DNA from: Scytalidium lignicola
Taxonomy: Eukaryota; Ascomycota; Leotiomycetes
DNA: 64,000 nucleotides
NCBI GenBank assembly: GCA_002812745.2
Contig: NCSJ02000120.1
Coordinates: forward strand, 1 to 64,000
Direction: 5' to 3'
Shown in pieces: positions 35,178 to 46,500 of this stretch (its first letter is position 1; every line of letters begins with the position of its first letter). Position numbers and translations under genes: made by a program. Under the pieces are notes generated by a model. That model was not told the origin of the DNA and searched no databases. It worked only from the letters and a program-made list of their open reading frames with translations.

Positions 35178-37288
35178 TCACGCCACAGTCTTCCTCCCAG
35201 AAGGGTTCTTCCACCACCTAGACAGCCTTCCACTTTCTTCCTGCAGAGCCTCCTGCACTTCACCCTCGCTCTCACTATCCCCTTCTATCCTGCCCCCAAT
35301 AACCCGACCCTTAACATGCTGGTCCATCTGATCAAGTCTATAGTCTCGCATGAGGAAAATAAGTAGAATCATGGGCACAGTCAGGCAAATAGATACGATG
35401 AGTAAAGAGTGCATAGTCTCCTGATACGCGCGATTGATGGCTATACGTTCAGGCGTCCCAACTTCATACGCCAACGCATTCGTAATGCTGTTGTAAATGG
35501 CCGTTGCGTCCTGCTTCGCGCCAGGGGGCAGATACTCCTCGAGTTTCCGTGGGATATCACGACCCCAGATGGCGCCTGAGATGGCAGAGCCGACGGCACC
35601 ACCGATTTCCACGCAAGTAAGGAAGACGGCGGTGGCGACGGCGACATGTTGGTGCGACGTGCTGGCTTGGACACCAAGTTGCGCAGGTACGTTCAGCATG
35701 CCGCCACCGATGCCTACGGCGAGCTGTGTGCCGACAATTTGACCTATAGAGGAGCCTTGAGTACGGTAGCGGACCATGAGACCTATTCCCATCATGTAGA
35801 TGAAGGAGCCACAGAGGACAAATGATTTGTACCGTTTGCTGTATTTGATGAAGAATGATGTGATGATAGAGCTGACAGTGGAAGTGAAGGAGAAAGTTTG
35901 TGTGACGTGGCCTGCTGCTGTGACGGATTCAGATTGGACTACGAGAAGGTAGGAGTAAAAGTATGGTTGGACTGAAAGGTAGAAAGCCACTTGGGATGTG
36001 TTAGTATGGCATTTAGAAGAATGTCAGGGTAAGAATGCTGCCAACTTACTGAAATAGAAGAAGCCAACACCACACCCTGCACAGAAGGTACGTGATTTCA
36101 GGAGATGAAGAGGTATTAAGGGATGGGGAGCCAGCTTCTTAGTTGCATCCCAGCAAGGGAATGCGATTAGACAGATAAACCCGACGACAATCATGCCAAT
36201 AATATATCCAGCATGCCATCCATCCTTAGCCTTAGCCGCAATAGTGAGTGGGATTAGGATGAGAGAAAAGGCTGCACTGAGGAGGAGGATACCTCCAATA
36301 TCAAGATCAACCCAGAGATTCTTGACAATCTGGAAGAAAATAAAACCCTGGAAGGGATACGCCTCCTTAAAACCTAATTTCTTTGCCTTACGGTTGTTAA
36401 GGAATAAAGTCAGAGCCAACGGTAAGAACATAGCAGGCAGTATGATACACCACATAGCATAACCCCATCTCCAAGTCGTCACTCTGAGAATACCATGACC
36501 AATGATTGATCCAATCCAGACGGTGATCAGGAATGGTATGTCTGGCAAGCTGGACCATAGTGCACGATTCAGGAGATCAGATGTATCTGCTATAAAGACT
36601 TGCTGGAGGATCTGCAAGCCAGTGTTGCCGGCGCTATAGAAGATCTGGGCACTGGCGAAGGTTTGAACGTTCCTAGACGTTGCCATTTGAATATAGCCTA
36701 GGACGTAGAGGAAGATGCTGAATGAGAAGGCTTCCAGACGACCAAAAACGTCGGCTACTTTTGCCATGGGAGGTTTGATGACGGCTAACAAGTTTATTAG
36801 CAAAAGAGGTGCTCAAAGAGAGGTCCAAGCCCGCGTTTGAAATACCATTCATGACACCTTGAACGACGTAGACTGTTGAGATTAAGGAATGCTGAGCAAA
36901 AGAACTCGTTGCAAAGACTGACAGGCTGAAAGTCACCTGGCCTTCGAGGGATGTGGAGAAGGCCATGAGAAAAATACTGTTGTTTGTTAGATATACCAAT
37001 TTCTCATAATAATGTATATTCATGGAGTGTATATGTAACTAAATTCAATTAAGGGACATATCAAGAAGAATACATCACATACCTGACATATGCGGCAATC
37101 AGTCCCCATTTCGTCCATGTTCTGGCCACGGCTTCAATCTTCTGCACTCCAGTCTGTACATCAGTGGACTGGTGTTCAGAATTAGCATCATCATCTCGCT
37201 TCTTGAAATCAGCAGAGAAGATATTATTGTTTTTATCATCTGGCTTGGCAGCCACGTTAATATTAGTATCAGAAGACGAGGCGTTCAT
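35178..37288 (-). CDS. Siderophore-iron MFS transporter (MirB/Sit1 family)
   Basis: I assemble complement(35178..35989, 36050..36784, 36846..36976, 37083..37288), 627 residues. It belongs to the SIT family of the major facilitator superfamily, which imports ferric siderophores by proton symport at the plasma membrane or vesicles. The N-terminal tail is hydrophilic, then come about 14 membrane segments. Family blocks seen: MAFSTSLEGQVTFSLSVFAT, VIKPPMAKVADVFGRLEA, FYSAGNTGLQILQQVFIADT, GVGFFYFMAFYLSVQPYFYSY and LGVQASTSHQHVAVATAVFL with CVEIGGAVGSAISGAIWGR. The three introns (106, 61 and 60 bp) restore YVSIFLMA, NAVIKPPMAK and YFMAFYLS. I chose ATG 37288 (MNASSSD); ATG 37333 would add 15 residues. 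A TGATAA (HGATAR) site at 37517-37522 could bind a GATA-type iron regulator, but one site is weak evidence. The substrate siderophore cannot be read. Confidence 0.92.
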
Positions 37289-37516
37289 TTTATGTTGTCT
37301 ACTGGGGCTGTCGACAGAACATAAATATGGCACCTATCTCTCGATCGTCCACTCACTAGATTACTCCCTCTCTTAACTATTCAAAGCAATTCCAGGATTT
37401 GAAACAGCAAGGCAAAAAACGATGGACGATCTTAAAAGAGAAGGAAAGGGGTTCGAACGATTGGAAATATTGAGGAAGGGGAGCGAGTAAATAAGAACAA
37501 GTCAAGAGAACGGAGC

Positions 37517-37522
37517 TGATAA
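37517..37522. promoter_or_regulatory. Single GATA-type site upstream of the siderophore transporter
   Basis: TGATAA fits HGATAR, the core bound by fungal iron-repressor GATA factors (SreA/Urbs1 type), about 230 bp upstream of the chosen ATG. A six-base match is expected by chance in a promoter this long. Confidence 0.2.
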
Positions 37523-37692
37523 AAAGATGTCATTACCACACAACCCCAGTTTCTAGACTTTGGTACACCATCGCCATCCCTTGGGTGCGCAAGTAGCGCC
37601 GTCGTCAGCGGGGAGAGAACCGTTCCCCGGCTGGTGTCGAGAGAAAAAGGCAAAGAGGTTATTTTGACGTAAACCAGCAAGTCTGCAAGTTA

Positions 37693-37951
37693 ACGTAAAA
37701 CCCGATCTCACCGACCACCACCGAAATTTACAGCGAAATCTAACAAAATCATACCTTTATATTTCAACTACTTTGAATTTTTAAATTTAACTGTTATGTT
37801 TAAAACTTATTAATTCAAATTTTAGTGGTTAAATAAATACCTTAAAAAAAAAAGATAATTCTATAAAATAGTTTTGTGGTTGAATTATTAACCCTTTAAA
37901 TTTAACAGTTCCGCTGTAAAATCCAGTGGCCGGTGAGACTGGGTTTTACGT
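37693..37951. mobile_element. TA-flanked MITE-like inverted-repeat element, 259 bp
   Basis: The ends are an imperfect inverted repeat of about 43 bp starting ACGTAAAACCC on both strands, continuing with TCTCACCG and ending TTTACAGCG. TA dinucleotides flank both ends (37691-37692 and 37952-37953), as expected for a Tc1/mariner-type target duplication. The AT-rich interior is itself partly self-complementary, with AACTGTT...AATTCAA on both arms. No coding frame is present. It lies about 405 bp upstream of the siderophore transporter start codon. Confidence 0.75.
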
Positions 37952-37987
37952 TAGATGGCGACATCATCCAGCACCGTTCTTGAACTA

Positions 37988-38148
37988 CCGAAGAATCTCA
38001 AATATGAGCGGTTTGAGCTAAGGGTTAATGTAACGCTATACAGTCCGACAGTATGTATTTTCAGGTATTGTCAGCACTAGAAAGAAGATCATTCGGAAAA
38101 CATCCTGTACAGCGTTAGCTTAAACCGCCTACATTTGAGATTCTTCGG
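37988..38148. repeat. Long hairpin element, 161 bp, adjacent to the MITE
   Basis: The left arm 37988-38043 pairs with the right arm 38105-38148. Both begin CCGAAGAATCTCAAAT on their own strands and end CGCT(A/G)TACAG; about 39 of 44 positions match once a 12-nt insertion (GGGTTAATGTAA) in the left arm is removed. The loop is about 60 bp. No clear target duplication is visible. It could be a second MITE or a transcribed hairpin. Confidence 0.65.
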
Positions 38149-39537
38149 CATCGAAGCAGGCATTGTTGGAACCGCGAAGGTCTTGGGAACATAGATCCTA
38201 CCTTTCTACATCAATTCATATGACCTAGCCTCACCCCCCACAGGAACATGTCGACGGGTTAAACAAAAAAAAAACCTTCATCCATGAACCTGCAACACAA
38301 TCTCCCTCTGTCAGGAATACAAAACCAAGAAAAGCTAAAACTCAAAAGCCGTCTGTAGAATCTACATCTAACTTGCGAAATAATATTAACAAGGAGAAGA
38401 AGGAGACAGAATCATTTTTTTTATGAATGACACACCCGATACCCAAGAGAACGAGGTCCCTCATAATAATTACGTCTCCAGTTCTCCCTCCCTCCGCCCA
38501 AAAGGGTGATCTAATCAGATCATCTTATCTGATCCGCTCATGCATTAAGAATGCAAGAGATATAAAATAGAGCCAAAAAAAGCAGGACAGAGTAAACACC
38601 CAATAAGACAAGAGAAAAAAAAAGGCCTTAACAATTCATTCTCCGAAGTCGGATTGTGAAATTTGTTTGGCTCTTCTTTTCTTTCGACGAGTACTGTACA
38701 TACATAATGCACATGGCAAGATGATTTTCCGCATTTGCGAGTCGTAATCGGGGTGGTACGGAGTACAGGTGTTTTAACAAGAAAAAAAAAAACTTGGTTT
38801 AACAATATTGGTAAGGCGTTATGGTATGGCATAACTATCTGTATACGTAATTAGTCCCTCGACTTTGAGTTTCATGTAGTTACGCAGGGGGTTTATATTA
38901 CCGTGACTACTTGCAAAAAGAGTTAGAGACATACAAATATATACAGAACATATATAATCCTACTGATGTCGTACGTCGTCTCAGAGGAACCAGCTGAAAC
39001 ATTTACTTGATTATCCTCTTACTGTCCGCAAAAGACATCACGAATTAAGGTCCTCCGCAGTCAAACTACATTTGCACAAACCAGACTCATCGGCACATGA
39101 AGGATTATTTTCTACTCTCAATGTCCTATTTTTTATTATTCTACATACCACCATGACCTACAGTACACGACGATTGATTTCGAACGCCTGGCACTATGAT
39201 AGATCTACACAGGCACACACACACACAAACGCACAGGGGCTGACAGCTTCAATAAAGAAGTTTCAGCGCCTAAATACCTTTAGATACAGAGTACACAAAC
39301 TAGTAGAGTTTCCCACGCGCAAAGAAAAATATAAATATCAAAAAAGCAGCCCATTTGCAAAAAAAGGAGACAAATTNAAAAAAAGAAAAAGTATCAAAAA
39401 GGAGTGGGCCAGGAGAAAGGAACGAACGCCTCCCTCGTGGAGTAAGGAGGCTACGCATAATTACAACTGACGTATCCATGCAAATTGATAAAAACTATGA
39501 TGACCAACCATGAGTCACGCAGGGTAGGAAAGCGCAT
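38149..39537. other. Intergenic region downstream of NRD1
   Basis: About 1.4 kb between the hairpin element and the NRD1 stop codon. A-rich plus-strand stretches (38240-38420, 39330-39410), a short CA run (39215-39232) and one N (39377) are present. The frames are short and without features. Most of it is likely the NRD1 3' region. Confidence 0.4.
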
Positions 39538-42033
39538 CTACTGCACAACTTCTTCCTCCACCCAGCCATTCAAGCCATTTTCCGGAATAGCAAGGCCAAA
39601 CCCGTTGTTCTCGAAGCCACCGTTGCCGAGACCAGAGAAGCTGCTCTGATACTGATGGCCGCGACTGCGCTGCTCCCCATTGGTGCCAAGGCCTTTCATC
39701 CCATCACCCTGCTGGATGCCATTTTGCTGTTGTGCGAAAACGGGCAAGCTAACAGCACGGCTGTGCTGTCCTCGAGCGTTGCTTGGCGCGAGCATACCAC
39801 CGATTGTCGTTGGTCCAGAAGTTCCGTTCTGGAAGCCGTTGCTGAGATTGACACTTGCGCTCTGATGATGACCTAATGAACCCTGTTGAGGAATATCAAG
39901 TGCGTCGAGGCTCGCGCTATTGGGGTTGCTGCCATAAAGAGCAGCCTGTTGCACTGCTAGGACTTGCTGCTGCTGCTGCTGCTGTAGGGCCGCGACCGAG
40001 TATGGGTCCATTTGCTGCTGTGCTTGGGCCTGAGCCTGCTGGCTCACCTGGTTAAGGTACATCGTGAGCGGGTTGTTGCTACCTGCATTTAGGATGGCTG
40101 AAGGTGTTGGTCCATTAGTAGCACCTGGTGTAGATCCGGTTGGGCTCGAACCATTCTGACTTGCCTGAAGGCCACCACTGTTAGGTGGTGGCGAGTTCAC
40201 GCCGTCAGCACGAGGTGATTGAGCTTGCTGGACCTGGCGTGGAGGATTGCCACAACGATCCTTGCCGAAATTGACCTTGAATCGTCGGTATTCCTCCTTG
40301 CCTCGAACTGCCTCAATGGCCTTGATGGCATTTGCAATGTTGGTGAAGTTAACAAATGCGCAGCTCTTCTCTCGAAGAGTGTTTACAAGCTCAATCTCGC
40401 CGTACTCGGAGAAATCCTGTCTCAGTCTCTCCTCGGTCCAAGATTCATCCAGGTTGCCTATATAGACGTTTCTAGAGGCACCACCGCTAACGGCAAGGGC
40501 AATTGCTGCTGGTAGAGCTCCCGAATGTTTTCCCCATCCAATCTTCAATCTTCTATTGTGAATCATTAAGCCCTGCAAATTACTTAAAGCGTAGAAAGAA
40601 GCCGCCGAAGTTGGATCAATAAAGGTGACAAAGCAGATATGCTTGTCGGGTATATATCGAATGTGGTGTAAAAGTCCACCTCTGACAACATTACAAATTT
40701 CCTCAATCGTGGTTTCCGGATGAATATTTCCCAGATAAACAGTTCTGTTCCCCAGGTTGTTGATGCCTCCTGCAGATGTAGCAACAGCTGCTGCTGCAAC
40801 TGACTGCTGCGCCAGAGCATTTGATATTAAATCTCGGTCAGCGCCGTTGAGCACATGTGCATATCCTGGTGCAATACCAAGATATTGAGCAGCATTCTGC
40901 TGCTGAGTCTTCGAGACATAAGCGCATCGATCTTTACCGTAGTAGACCCGTCTTGGTGCTTGCCACTTCGGTTCTTGTGGCAATTGCGCAACAGCCTTGA
41001 TGGCATTTCCGATAGACAGGAAATGAACGAAACCAATTGCCTTCTCACGCACGATCTTGACAGTATCGATTGGACCAAATTTACCGAGATCCTCGCGCAG
41101 CTCCTCTTCGGTGACTTCCTCAGGAAGATTCCCGAGGTACACATTTCTTGAGGCTCCAGACTGTTGCACAGCAAGAGCGACGGATGTTGGCACTTGAGAG
41201 GGCTTTCCCCATCCAACCTTAATATCTTGGCCTCGAATAGCAAGCTTCTTCAAGATTGCATCGGAATGGAAATGTGTAGCAGAGCTTCCATCCAAGAACG
41301 AAATGAAAGCGCAGTTCTTATCCGGAAGAAGTCTTACGGATTCAATTTGTCCACTTCGAACGTGGCCTAAAATCTCCTCTGCTGATGTCTCGGGCGGAAT
41401 GTTTCCAAGATACACAGTTCGGCTAGTGTTTGAAATCATGCCAGCAGATACATTCACTGGTGATGATGGTAACTGCATCTGCATCTGGTTGGAAATGGGG
41501 GACAGGGCACCAGTCGGCGACTGTGGGTTGTAGAACTGCGGTGCTCCATAGGTTGATGGAGATACCAAGGTCTGATACAGCTGCTGTGGGAGTTGCTGGA
41601 TGGGGCTACCAATATTATGTTGCTGCTGTTGTTGCTGCTGCTGCGATTGTTGTTGTTGGACCTGTTGATTATTCTGCTGCTGTTGGAAGGTCGCAAAGTT
41701 CTGGAAGTGGGGACTGAATGTTCCTGGAGACCCTGGCTGGAAAGGACTTCCGAGGAGCAACTGAGATGGAAGCAAAGGCGTGAACTGCATGTCGAATGCC
41801 GTCCCTGGAGTAGCCATCTCGGGTTGTCCCTGCTGGCCTAGTGGCTGCGTGTTGATTGATGGGACATTGGCTCGGCGTGGATGCCTATCGCCATACCCAC
41901 CCATGGAGAACTGGTTGGAGTTAAAAGCACCGTGAGAGAATCCAGTGTCGCTATTCGAAGGCTTGGAAGTGTGGCCCGGAAAGCGTCCAGCGGTGGCTGC
42001 TGCGGGACCGTTTTGCTGATGTTGTTCCTGCAT
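39538..42033 (-). CDS. nrd1: Nrd1/Mrn1-type RNA-binding protein with four RRMs
   Basis: An intact single-exon protein of 831 residues. It matches fission-yeast Nrd1 (negative regulator of sexual differentiation) and budding-yeast Mrn1, cytoplasmic or stress-granule RNA-binding proteins that control mRNA stability and translation. The order is: a Gln/Pro-rich N-terminus with a polyglutamine tract at about 117-138; RRM1 205-277 ([18 protein letters not shown]); RRM2 296-367 ([18 protein letters not shown]); RRM3 429-502 ([18 protein letters not shown]); RRM4 521-592 ([18 protein letters not shown]); then a Gln/Asn-rich low-complexity tail. RNP1-like FVHF, FVTF and FVNF strands are visible. The paired RRM1/3 and RRM2/4 similarity is the hallmark of this family. 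Prion-like Q/N tails fit condensate formation (inference). The minus-strand leader upstream is long and pyrimidine-rich. Confidence 0.94.
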   Translation of the reverse strand: MQEQHQQNGPAAATAGRFPGHTSKPSNSDTGFSHGAFNSNQFSMGGYGDRHPRRANVPSINTQPLGQQGQPEMATPGTAFDMQFTPLLPSQLLLGSPFQPGSPGTFSPHFQNFATFQQQQNNQQVQQQQSQQQQQQQQHNIGSPIQQLPQQLYQTLVSPSTYGAPQFYNPQSPTGALSPISNQMQMQLPSSPVNVSAGMISNTSRTVYLGNIPPETSAEEILGHVRSGQIESVRLLPDKNCAFISFLDGSSATHFHSDAILKKLAIRGQDIKVGWGKPSQVPTSVALAVQQSGASRNVYLGNLPEEVTEEELREDLGKFGPIDTVKIVREKAIGFVHFLSIGNAIKAVAQLPQEPKWQAPRRVYYGKDRCAYVSKTQQQNAAQYLGIAPGYAHVLNGADRDLISNALAQQSVAAAAVATSAGGINNLGNRTVYLGNIHPETTIEEICNVVRGGLLHHIRYIPDKHICFVTFIDPTSAASFYALSNLQGLMIHNRRLKIGWGKHSGALPAAIALAVSGGASRNVYIGNLDESWTEERLRQDFSEYGEIELVNTLREKSCAFVNFTNIANAIKAIEAVRGKEEYRRFKVNFGKDRCGNPPRQVQQAQSPRADGVNSPPPNSGGLQASQNGSSPTGSTPGATNGPTPSAILNAGSNNPLTMYLNQVSQQAQAQAQQQMDPYSVAALQQQQQQQVLAVQQAALYGSNPNSASLDALDIPQQGSLGHHQSASVNLSNGFQNGTSGPTTIGGMLAPSNARGQHSRAVSLPVFAQQQNGIQQGDGMKGLGTNGEQRSRGHQYQSSFSGLGNGGFENNGFGLAIPENGLNGWVEEEVVQ

Positions 42034-44878
42034 CCCTAGGAGATGAGGTGGCAGGACAAAGCTGTCCCGCGCGAGTGGTGATAGAACAGCCGTTTTGAAG
42101 GATTAAAAGTGCCCGAGAAGAGGCACGATAATTACAGGAAGAGTGCAATTGGGTTCCGTCGCTCACTGTCCCCAAGCTGGCCCGGTTTGCCGAAGTATTG
42201 GAAGCTCCAATGGGATGTAGACGTTCGCGTCAACACAAGTTCACGGTAAAAGTCGATATGTATATTATGCGGTGAAGATGCAGACGACGTGGCAAGCTAT
42301 TCGCTATGAACAATTATGCTTTACAATCAACGTGATTGCGAATTGCGAAAAAACTAATCAATTCGATCTCGACAGAGAGCACATCTGGGGAAGAAACTCT
42401 TTCGGAATTGTAAAAATTTCTCTTTTTTAAATTAAATTGAGAGTCGACTGTGGACGAGAACTTGCTTGGTATGGAATCGAAAAGAGGATATTCGCTTGCG
42501 AGGTACGATTCTCGATCGGAGTACGATTTGTTGAAGTCAGGATCGAGAGCAGGTGGATAAAATAAGGCGGGCGTTGTAGAACAAAGAACAGGGAGCCAAA
42601 AAAGATAGGGGAGCTGGTTGGTCACAGCAACAAAGAGCGATCGATGCTGCAGAAAAAATCCCAAAAGATCGAAGGAGAAAAAGGGGTAAACAGCGCTGCA
42701 GGCTGGTGAACGAGCGTGGGTGATTTGGGAGAGAAGAAGACAAAATGAAGGAAAAGGACGGGGGGGGAGAAAGTGTGTATAGGAAAGGAAGAGCGAAGCA
42801 AAGGAATCAACGAGATATTGAATACGGACGGGCCATGTTGAGAGGGCGAGTCCATGGGGAGATTTCCACTTCATTTCCTGCTCGCCCGTTTGGGTAAGGC
42901 GCCGGCCAGCCGCTAGACCGGAACCAGCCTAGCCGCCATCCCTTGCGTCTGGACTTGTGGGTGGCGGCTGTTCAGGGTCTTTTCTGCGCTGCTGGGCTCG
43001 TTTGGGGCCCGTTGGACCTTTTGTTTGAGCCCGTTTTGGGATTCCAACCCACCCCTCCTGGTTCCTCCTGGTTCCTCCTACATGTACCTTCTTTGCCCAT
43101 ACGTTGCAACCATCTCGAACTTGCCAATCAGGGGCCTGCGCTGACACGTCTGGGCAGGAGATTAATGGACTGGAGCTTGGTGTTCATTATTAGGGCTCGC
43201 GCAAATCATCGCAGAAAGTGGTGCGTCTTCTAGAACCACTCGTGCTGCTGCATAGCCCCCCAACTAATAAGAACAAGACCCCGTGCTCCTCCGTTAGGAA
43301 GTCGAAGCACAGATACTGTACCGATGCAAGTACAACGGATAATACAACTCCATCATCCTACCGAAGGGGTAACAATAAAAGTCTAGGAGTCACTGCTTTA
43401 GAATGAGCATTTACAGTAGCTGTACCACTGTTTGGAGATATTGAATTGCGCTGCGCCACTCTTCCGTCCCCGCCAGAACTCAAGGGCATGAAGTCATCGT
43501 TACTACAGTCTGCTCCGTAGACTCGTTGGAGCTTCTGGAAAGAGAAGAGAGAGAAGAGACCCGAACAAAGGCAAAGACCCTCTTTTACGAACGGCCTTGG
43601 GTCTGCCCATCTAGCTCCGGGTCATTCAAGTCCTCTCCCTCTCTCGCGATCAATTTTTAGATCATGCATTTCTTTTTTTTTTGCACCAGATAAGTTAAAC
43701 TTATCAAAACACCACCAGTAGATCGGCTTCCAGAAAGAATACCCGTACAGCCCCCCCGCCTTTGTCGCATGGCATGCTGACTCCTCGTTGCGCTTTCTGC
43801 AGCCGTGAAACCAAAGGGGGGTCGAGTTTCAGGAAGCCCAAAAATAATCTGAAGAGGCGTGCCTGCAGATGGATCTTCTATCCTAGCACTTTTTTCGGAG
43901 TTTTAGCCCTTTTTTCCCTTCTCCTTATCGTCCTGCACAATGCATGATGTGGTGCGTCTGTCTGCTTGGTGTTAATCTAGCGATGTACGGCTACGGCTTA
44001 CACGTACGGTTAAGCTAGCTTTTTTGCTGGAGCAGCGTTGCACCCCTAATTTAGGAACCCTACGGAATCTATAGATTTCCTGCCTAACTGTAACTCTACG
44101 GCAGGAATGTGCCGAAAAAGGTAATTGTTTTTTCTTCTCGCAATGGAGCTTTTTGTTGAGATCTTCTAGAATGCTGGTCATCCTTTGTCTGATTCGTGGA
44201 CTTAGTGTTGCAACCGCTAGCCCCTGACCGGGGGAAGCTTGGATAGCTTCTTTAAATTCACGGTGCATAATTGATCACATGAGCAATCATCAATTCATAA
44301 GGCCTCACACCACTCTGTATTGAAAGAAGGTCTTTTGGGTATAGAGCACGTGATATCACAACCGCTGCAAGGAAATCTACTGTACAGGGCGTAGAAGTTC
44401 AGAGAAAGACCCTGCAGAGAGGAACCTAAACGCTTAAGGCTTGCAATACCCCCCTAAAACCTTGCTTGCAACCCTAATCCGTTTATGTAACGTTGTTTAA
44501 CCTCTCTCATAAGTTATAATACCGACTTTGGATATACTCACATCCTCCATGTGGAGAAGTGCCATACTTCCTTTTGCTCGGTATATCAATGATAGTCCTT
44601 GGGTGAAATTCCTTCTCTCTCGTGTGCTTCCATCAACTCTTCATAGCCTACCATTCTCATTGAGCCACCAACAATCTCCCTTACCCCAGACACTTAAAGA
44701 GGGTCAGTAAATGGAGCGGTGCTTTGGCAAAGGACACTCTCTGAGTACGTCTATGCTTTCAGTGCATCTATCATCGTCTTCGGGCCTCATCATATAGAAA
44801 AGCTTTGATCTTGGCCGGGAAATGGGTCAAAGGAGAATTGGTAGGTTGATTATACCCTACATGGGTTAGTACCGGTAG
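42034..44878. other. NRD1 leader/promoter and intergenic sequence
   Basis: About 2.8 kb. The minus strand between 42540 and 42870 is CT-rich and reads as a 186-codon frame rich in Pro, Ser, Leu and Phe; that is what a pyrimidine-rich 5' leader looks like when translated, so I do not call it a gene. From 43000 on I find only short frames and scattered GTAC palindromes. Confidence 0.45.
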
Positions 44879-45286
44879 TTATATGTGCAGGGGAGGAATT
44901 GTTCTTACTGTCATTCTTCGCTCGGATGCTTCCGCGATGTCATCGCTTAAGACGTGTGGGTTTCCTTCTTTGTTCAGGATTGGAAGGAACTTGAGCGTTG
45001 AGCCGGTCAATCGCTTCCGAGTACCGCATGCGTTTGAATGGCCAGCTTGGAGGGTTGAAGCCAGGGTTGAGCTCTTTAATATAACCTGCAATTTCTTTGT
45101 CGGCCATAATGGTATAGTGTCCGTCCTAATAATTAGCTCCAAGTGATCCAACAGATTTTCAAAATCAATGAAATCTAGTCCCGCTTGGATATAAGTATAT
45201 TCTGACAAGGGCCAACGTGTCAACTCGATCCGATTTCTTAACGAGAAGGCATTGCCCAAGCATAGCAAAGCAGCCTCCAAGTACAA
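44879..45286 (-). CDS. Hypothetical ORF, 135 codons, unrecognised
   Basis: An open frame of 135 codons (YLEAALLCLGNAFSLRNRIE, then PLSEYTYIQAGLDFIDFENL) without a domain that I can name. It sits beside a reverse-transcriptase fragment and a decayed coiled-coil frame, so a transposon origin is likely but unproven. It could also be a chance frame. Confidence 0.25.
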   Translation of the reverse strand: MYLEAALLCLGNAFSLRNRIELTRWPLSEYTYIQAGLDFIDFENLLDHLELIIRTDTIPLWPTKKLQVILKSSTLASTLQAGHSNACGTRKRLTGSTLKFLPILNKEGNPHVLSDDIAEASERRMTVRTIPPLHI

Positions 45287-45650
45287 CTAGGACGATTGAG
45301 TCAAGAACGGCTTCTCACCGCAATACTCTAGCCTAAACAAAGTTGACTCGCCTTCAACCTGAGTTTGCACAGACGCTAGAGGACTGATTTTGGTGAACGA
45401 CATTCCCTTGTCGGCCTTGATAAATGCCTATCCAATAGCGCTCCGCACCTTCATCACCCAGGATGCACTGCTCCACGGAGAACAAGGTGCCGGTTGTCAA
45501 GCGTCTACGCATCCCATTGGTCCTGGTTAGCAGAAACCCTGTTGATAATAGCATCCACATCAGATGGAGCTCTGCTAAAGACTTTGTAATACGGAGTACC
45601 GGAAGTCAATATGCAGCTCTCAGTCATCAGGGGCAGACGACTCTCAGAAA

Positions 45651-45860
45651 GTGGCCCGCAGCAGCCATAGACGCTGGAACCCTGACCACCCGATCGCTCC
45701 AGAAGATTTAGAGACGTTGGTCGAAATCGTTATGGAAAATAATTTCTTCGAAGCCAATGGTGATATATATCACCAGTTACAAGGTATCGCTATGGGAACA
45801 TCATGCGCCCCATTGATAGCCAACCTGGTAACGGCGTACCGGGAACGCCAATTTACCTAG
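45651..45860 (+). pseudogene. Reverse-transcriptase fragment (Penelope-like/related RT motif)
   Basis: The 69-codon frame ends with MENNFFEANGDIYHQLQGIA followed by MGTSCAPLIANLVTAYRER. This is the RT palm stretch FxxNGxxYxQxxGxAMGTxxAPxxANL, typical of Penelope-like elements and related non-LTR RTs. The catalytic YxDD that should follow is missing because the frame stops just after. It is therefore a broken relic of about 40 recognisable residues. The exact RT class is inferred from the motif spacing. Confidence 0.6.
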
Positions 45861-45921
45861 CGGGACCTTTCATATTTCTCCATACAGCATTAGGGAGGTT
45901 CACTGCGTAAAGAGGAGCTCC

Positions 45922-46070
45922 CTTATCCCCTGGGACCCCACAGGCTTTAAAAGCCATTTTTAGCGTAGTTGACTTAGGTCGCTTTGGTGTGTGACTGGTG
46001 AAAGAGAGGTTTTGGGTGGATGATATTCCTGGACGTCGACGAGCTTAACCGAGTGGGGTCCTAGGGGATA
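45922..46070. repeat. Inverted repeat with about 18-bp arms
   Basis: TATCCCCTGGGACCCCAC near 45924-45941 matches, in reverse complement, GTGGGGTCCTAGGGGATA at 46053-46070 (17 of 18). The spacer is about 110 bp. It may be the end structure of a small element or a chance palindrome in a transposon-relic area. Confidence 0.4.
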
Positions 46071-46089
46071 GGTCTTGGTAAAATCAATA

Positions 46090-46500
46090 AAGAGCATGTA
46101 TTGGAGATGTCTCTATCCATATTTCAATGTAATGTAAGTTGCTTGCTTCTGTTGCTGCAAGTAGTGTATGAGACTTGACTCGGGCTCTTCTCGTCCTTAT
46201 CTCCAGTTTCGCCTTCTTGTTTCCAACTGTGATTTTCTCAGCCTCTGGTAGTCACGCATCTTCCTGGATAATAATTTTCTTCGCCTCCTCTTAAGTTTTT
46301 AGGCGGGCTTATTCCATCTCCTGCTCTTTCACAGCTGTCTCTTGCTGTCTCAGCAGTTTTTATACATCTAATACACTTTGAGCTTTCTTAACAGCACTCT
46401 TCGTCGGCCCCTTTGAATTTAGCCTGTCTCCTGGGTTACCATGCTCAGAAACTGGACCGGTCACAGAAGCTCGAATCTGGTATGTTGTGTCTCCTGTACT
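46090..46500 (-). pseudogene. Decayed Lys/Glu-rich coiled-coil frame, probable transposon remnant
   Basis: On the minus strand a single frame reads GPVSEHGNPGDRLNSKGPTK, then SAVKKAQSVLDV, stop, KLLRQQETAVKEQEMEQARL-like text and EEAKKIIIQEDA, stop, LPEAEKITVGNKKAKLEIRT, for about 125 codons with a few stops at codons one transition away from Gln. The charged, heptad-like composition resembles the tail of transposon-encoded proteins. I cannot name the family. Confidence 0.3.

Noticed and set aside
42314..42874. 186-codon minus-strand frame upstream of NRD1
   Set aside because: It is Pro/Ser/Leu/Phe-rich because the strand is pyrimidine-rich. It looks like the translated 5' leader of NRD1, with no domain.
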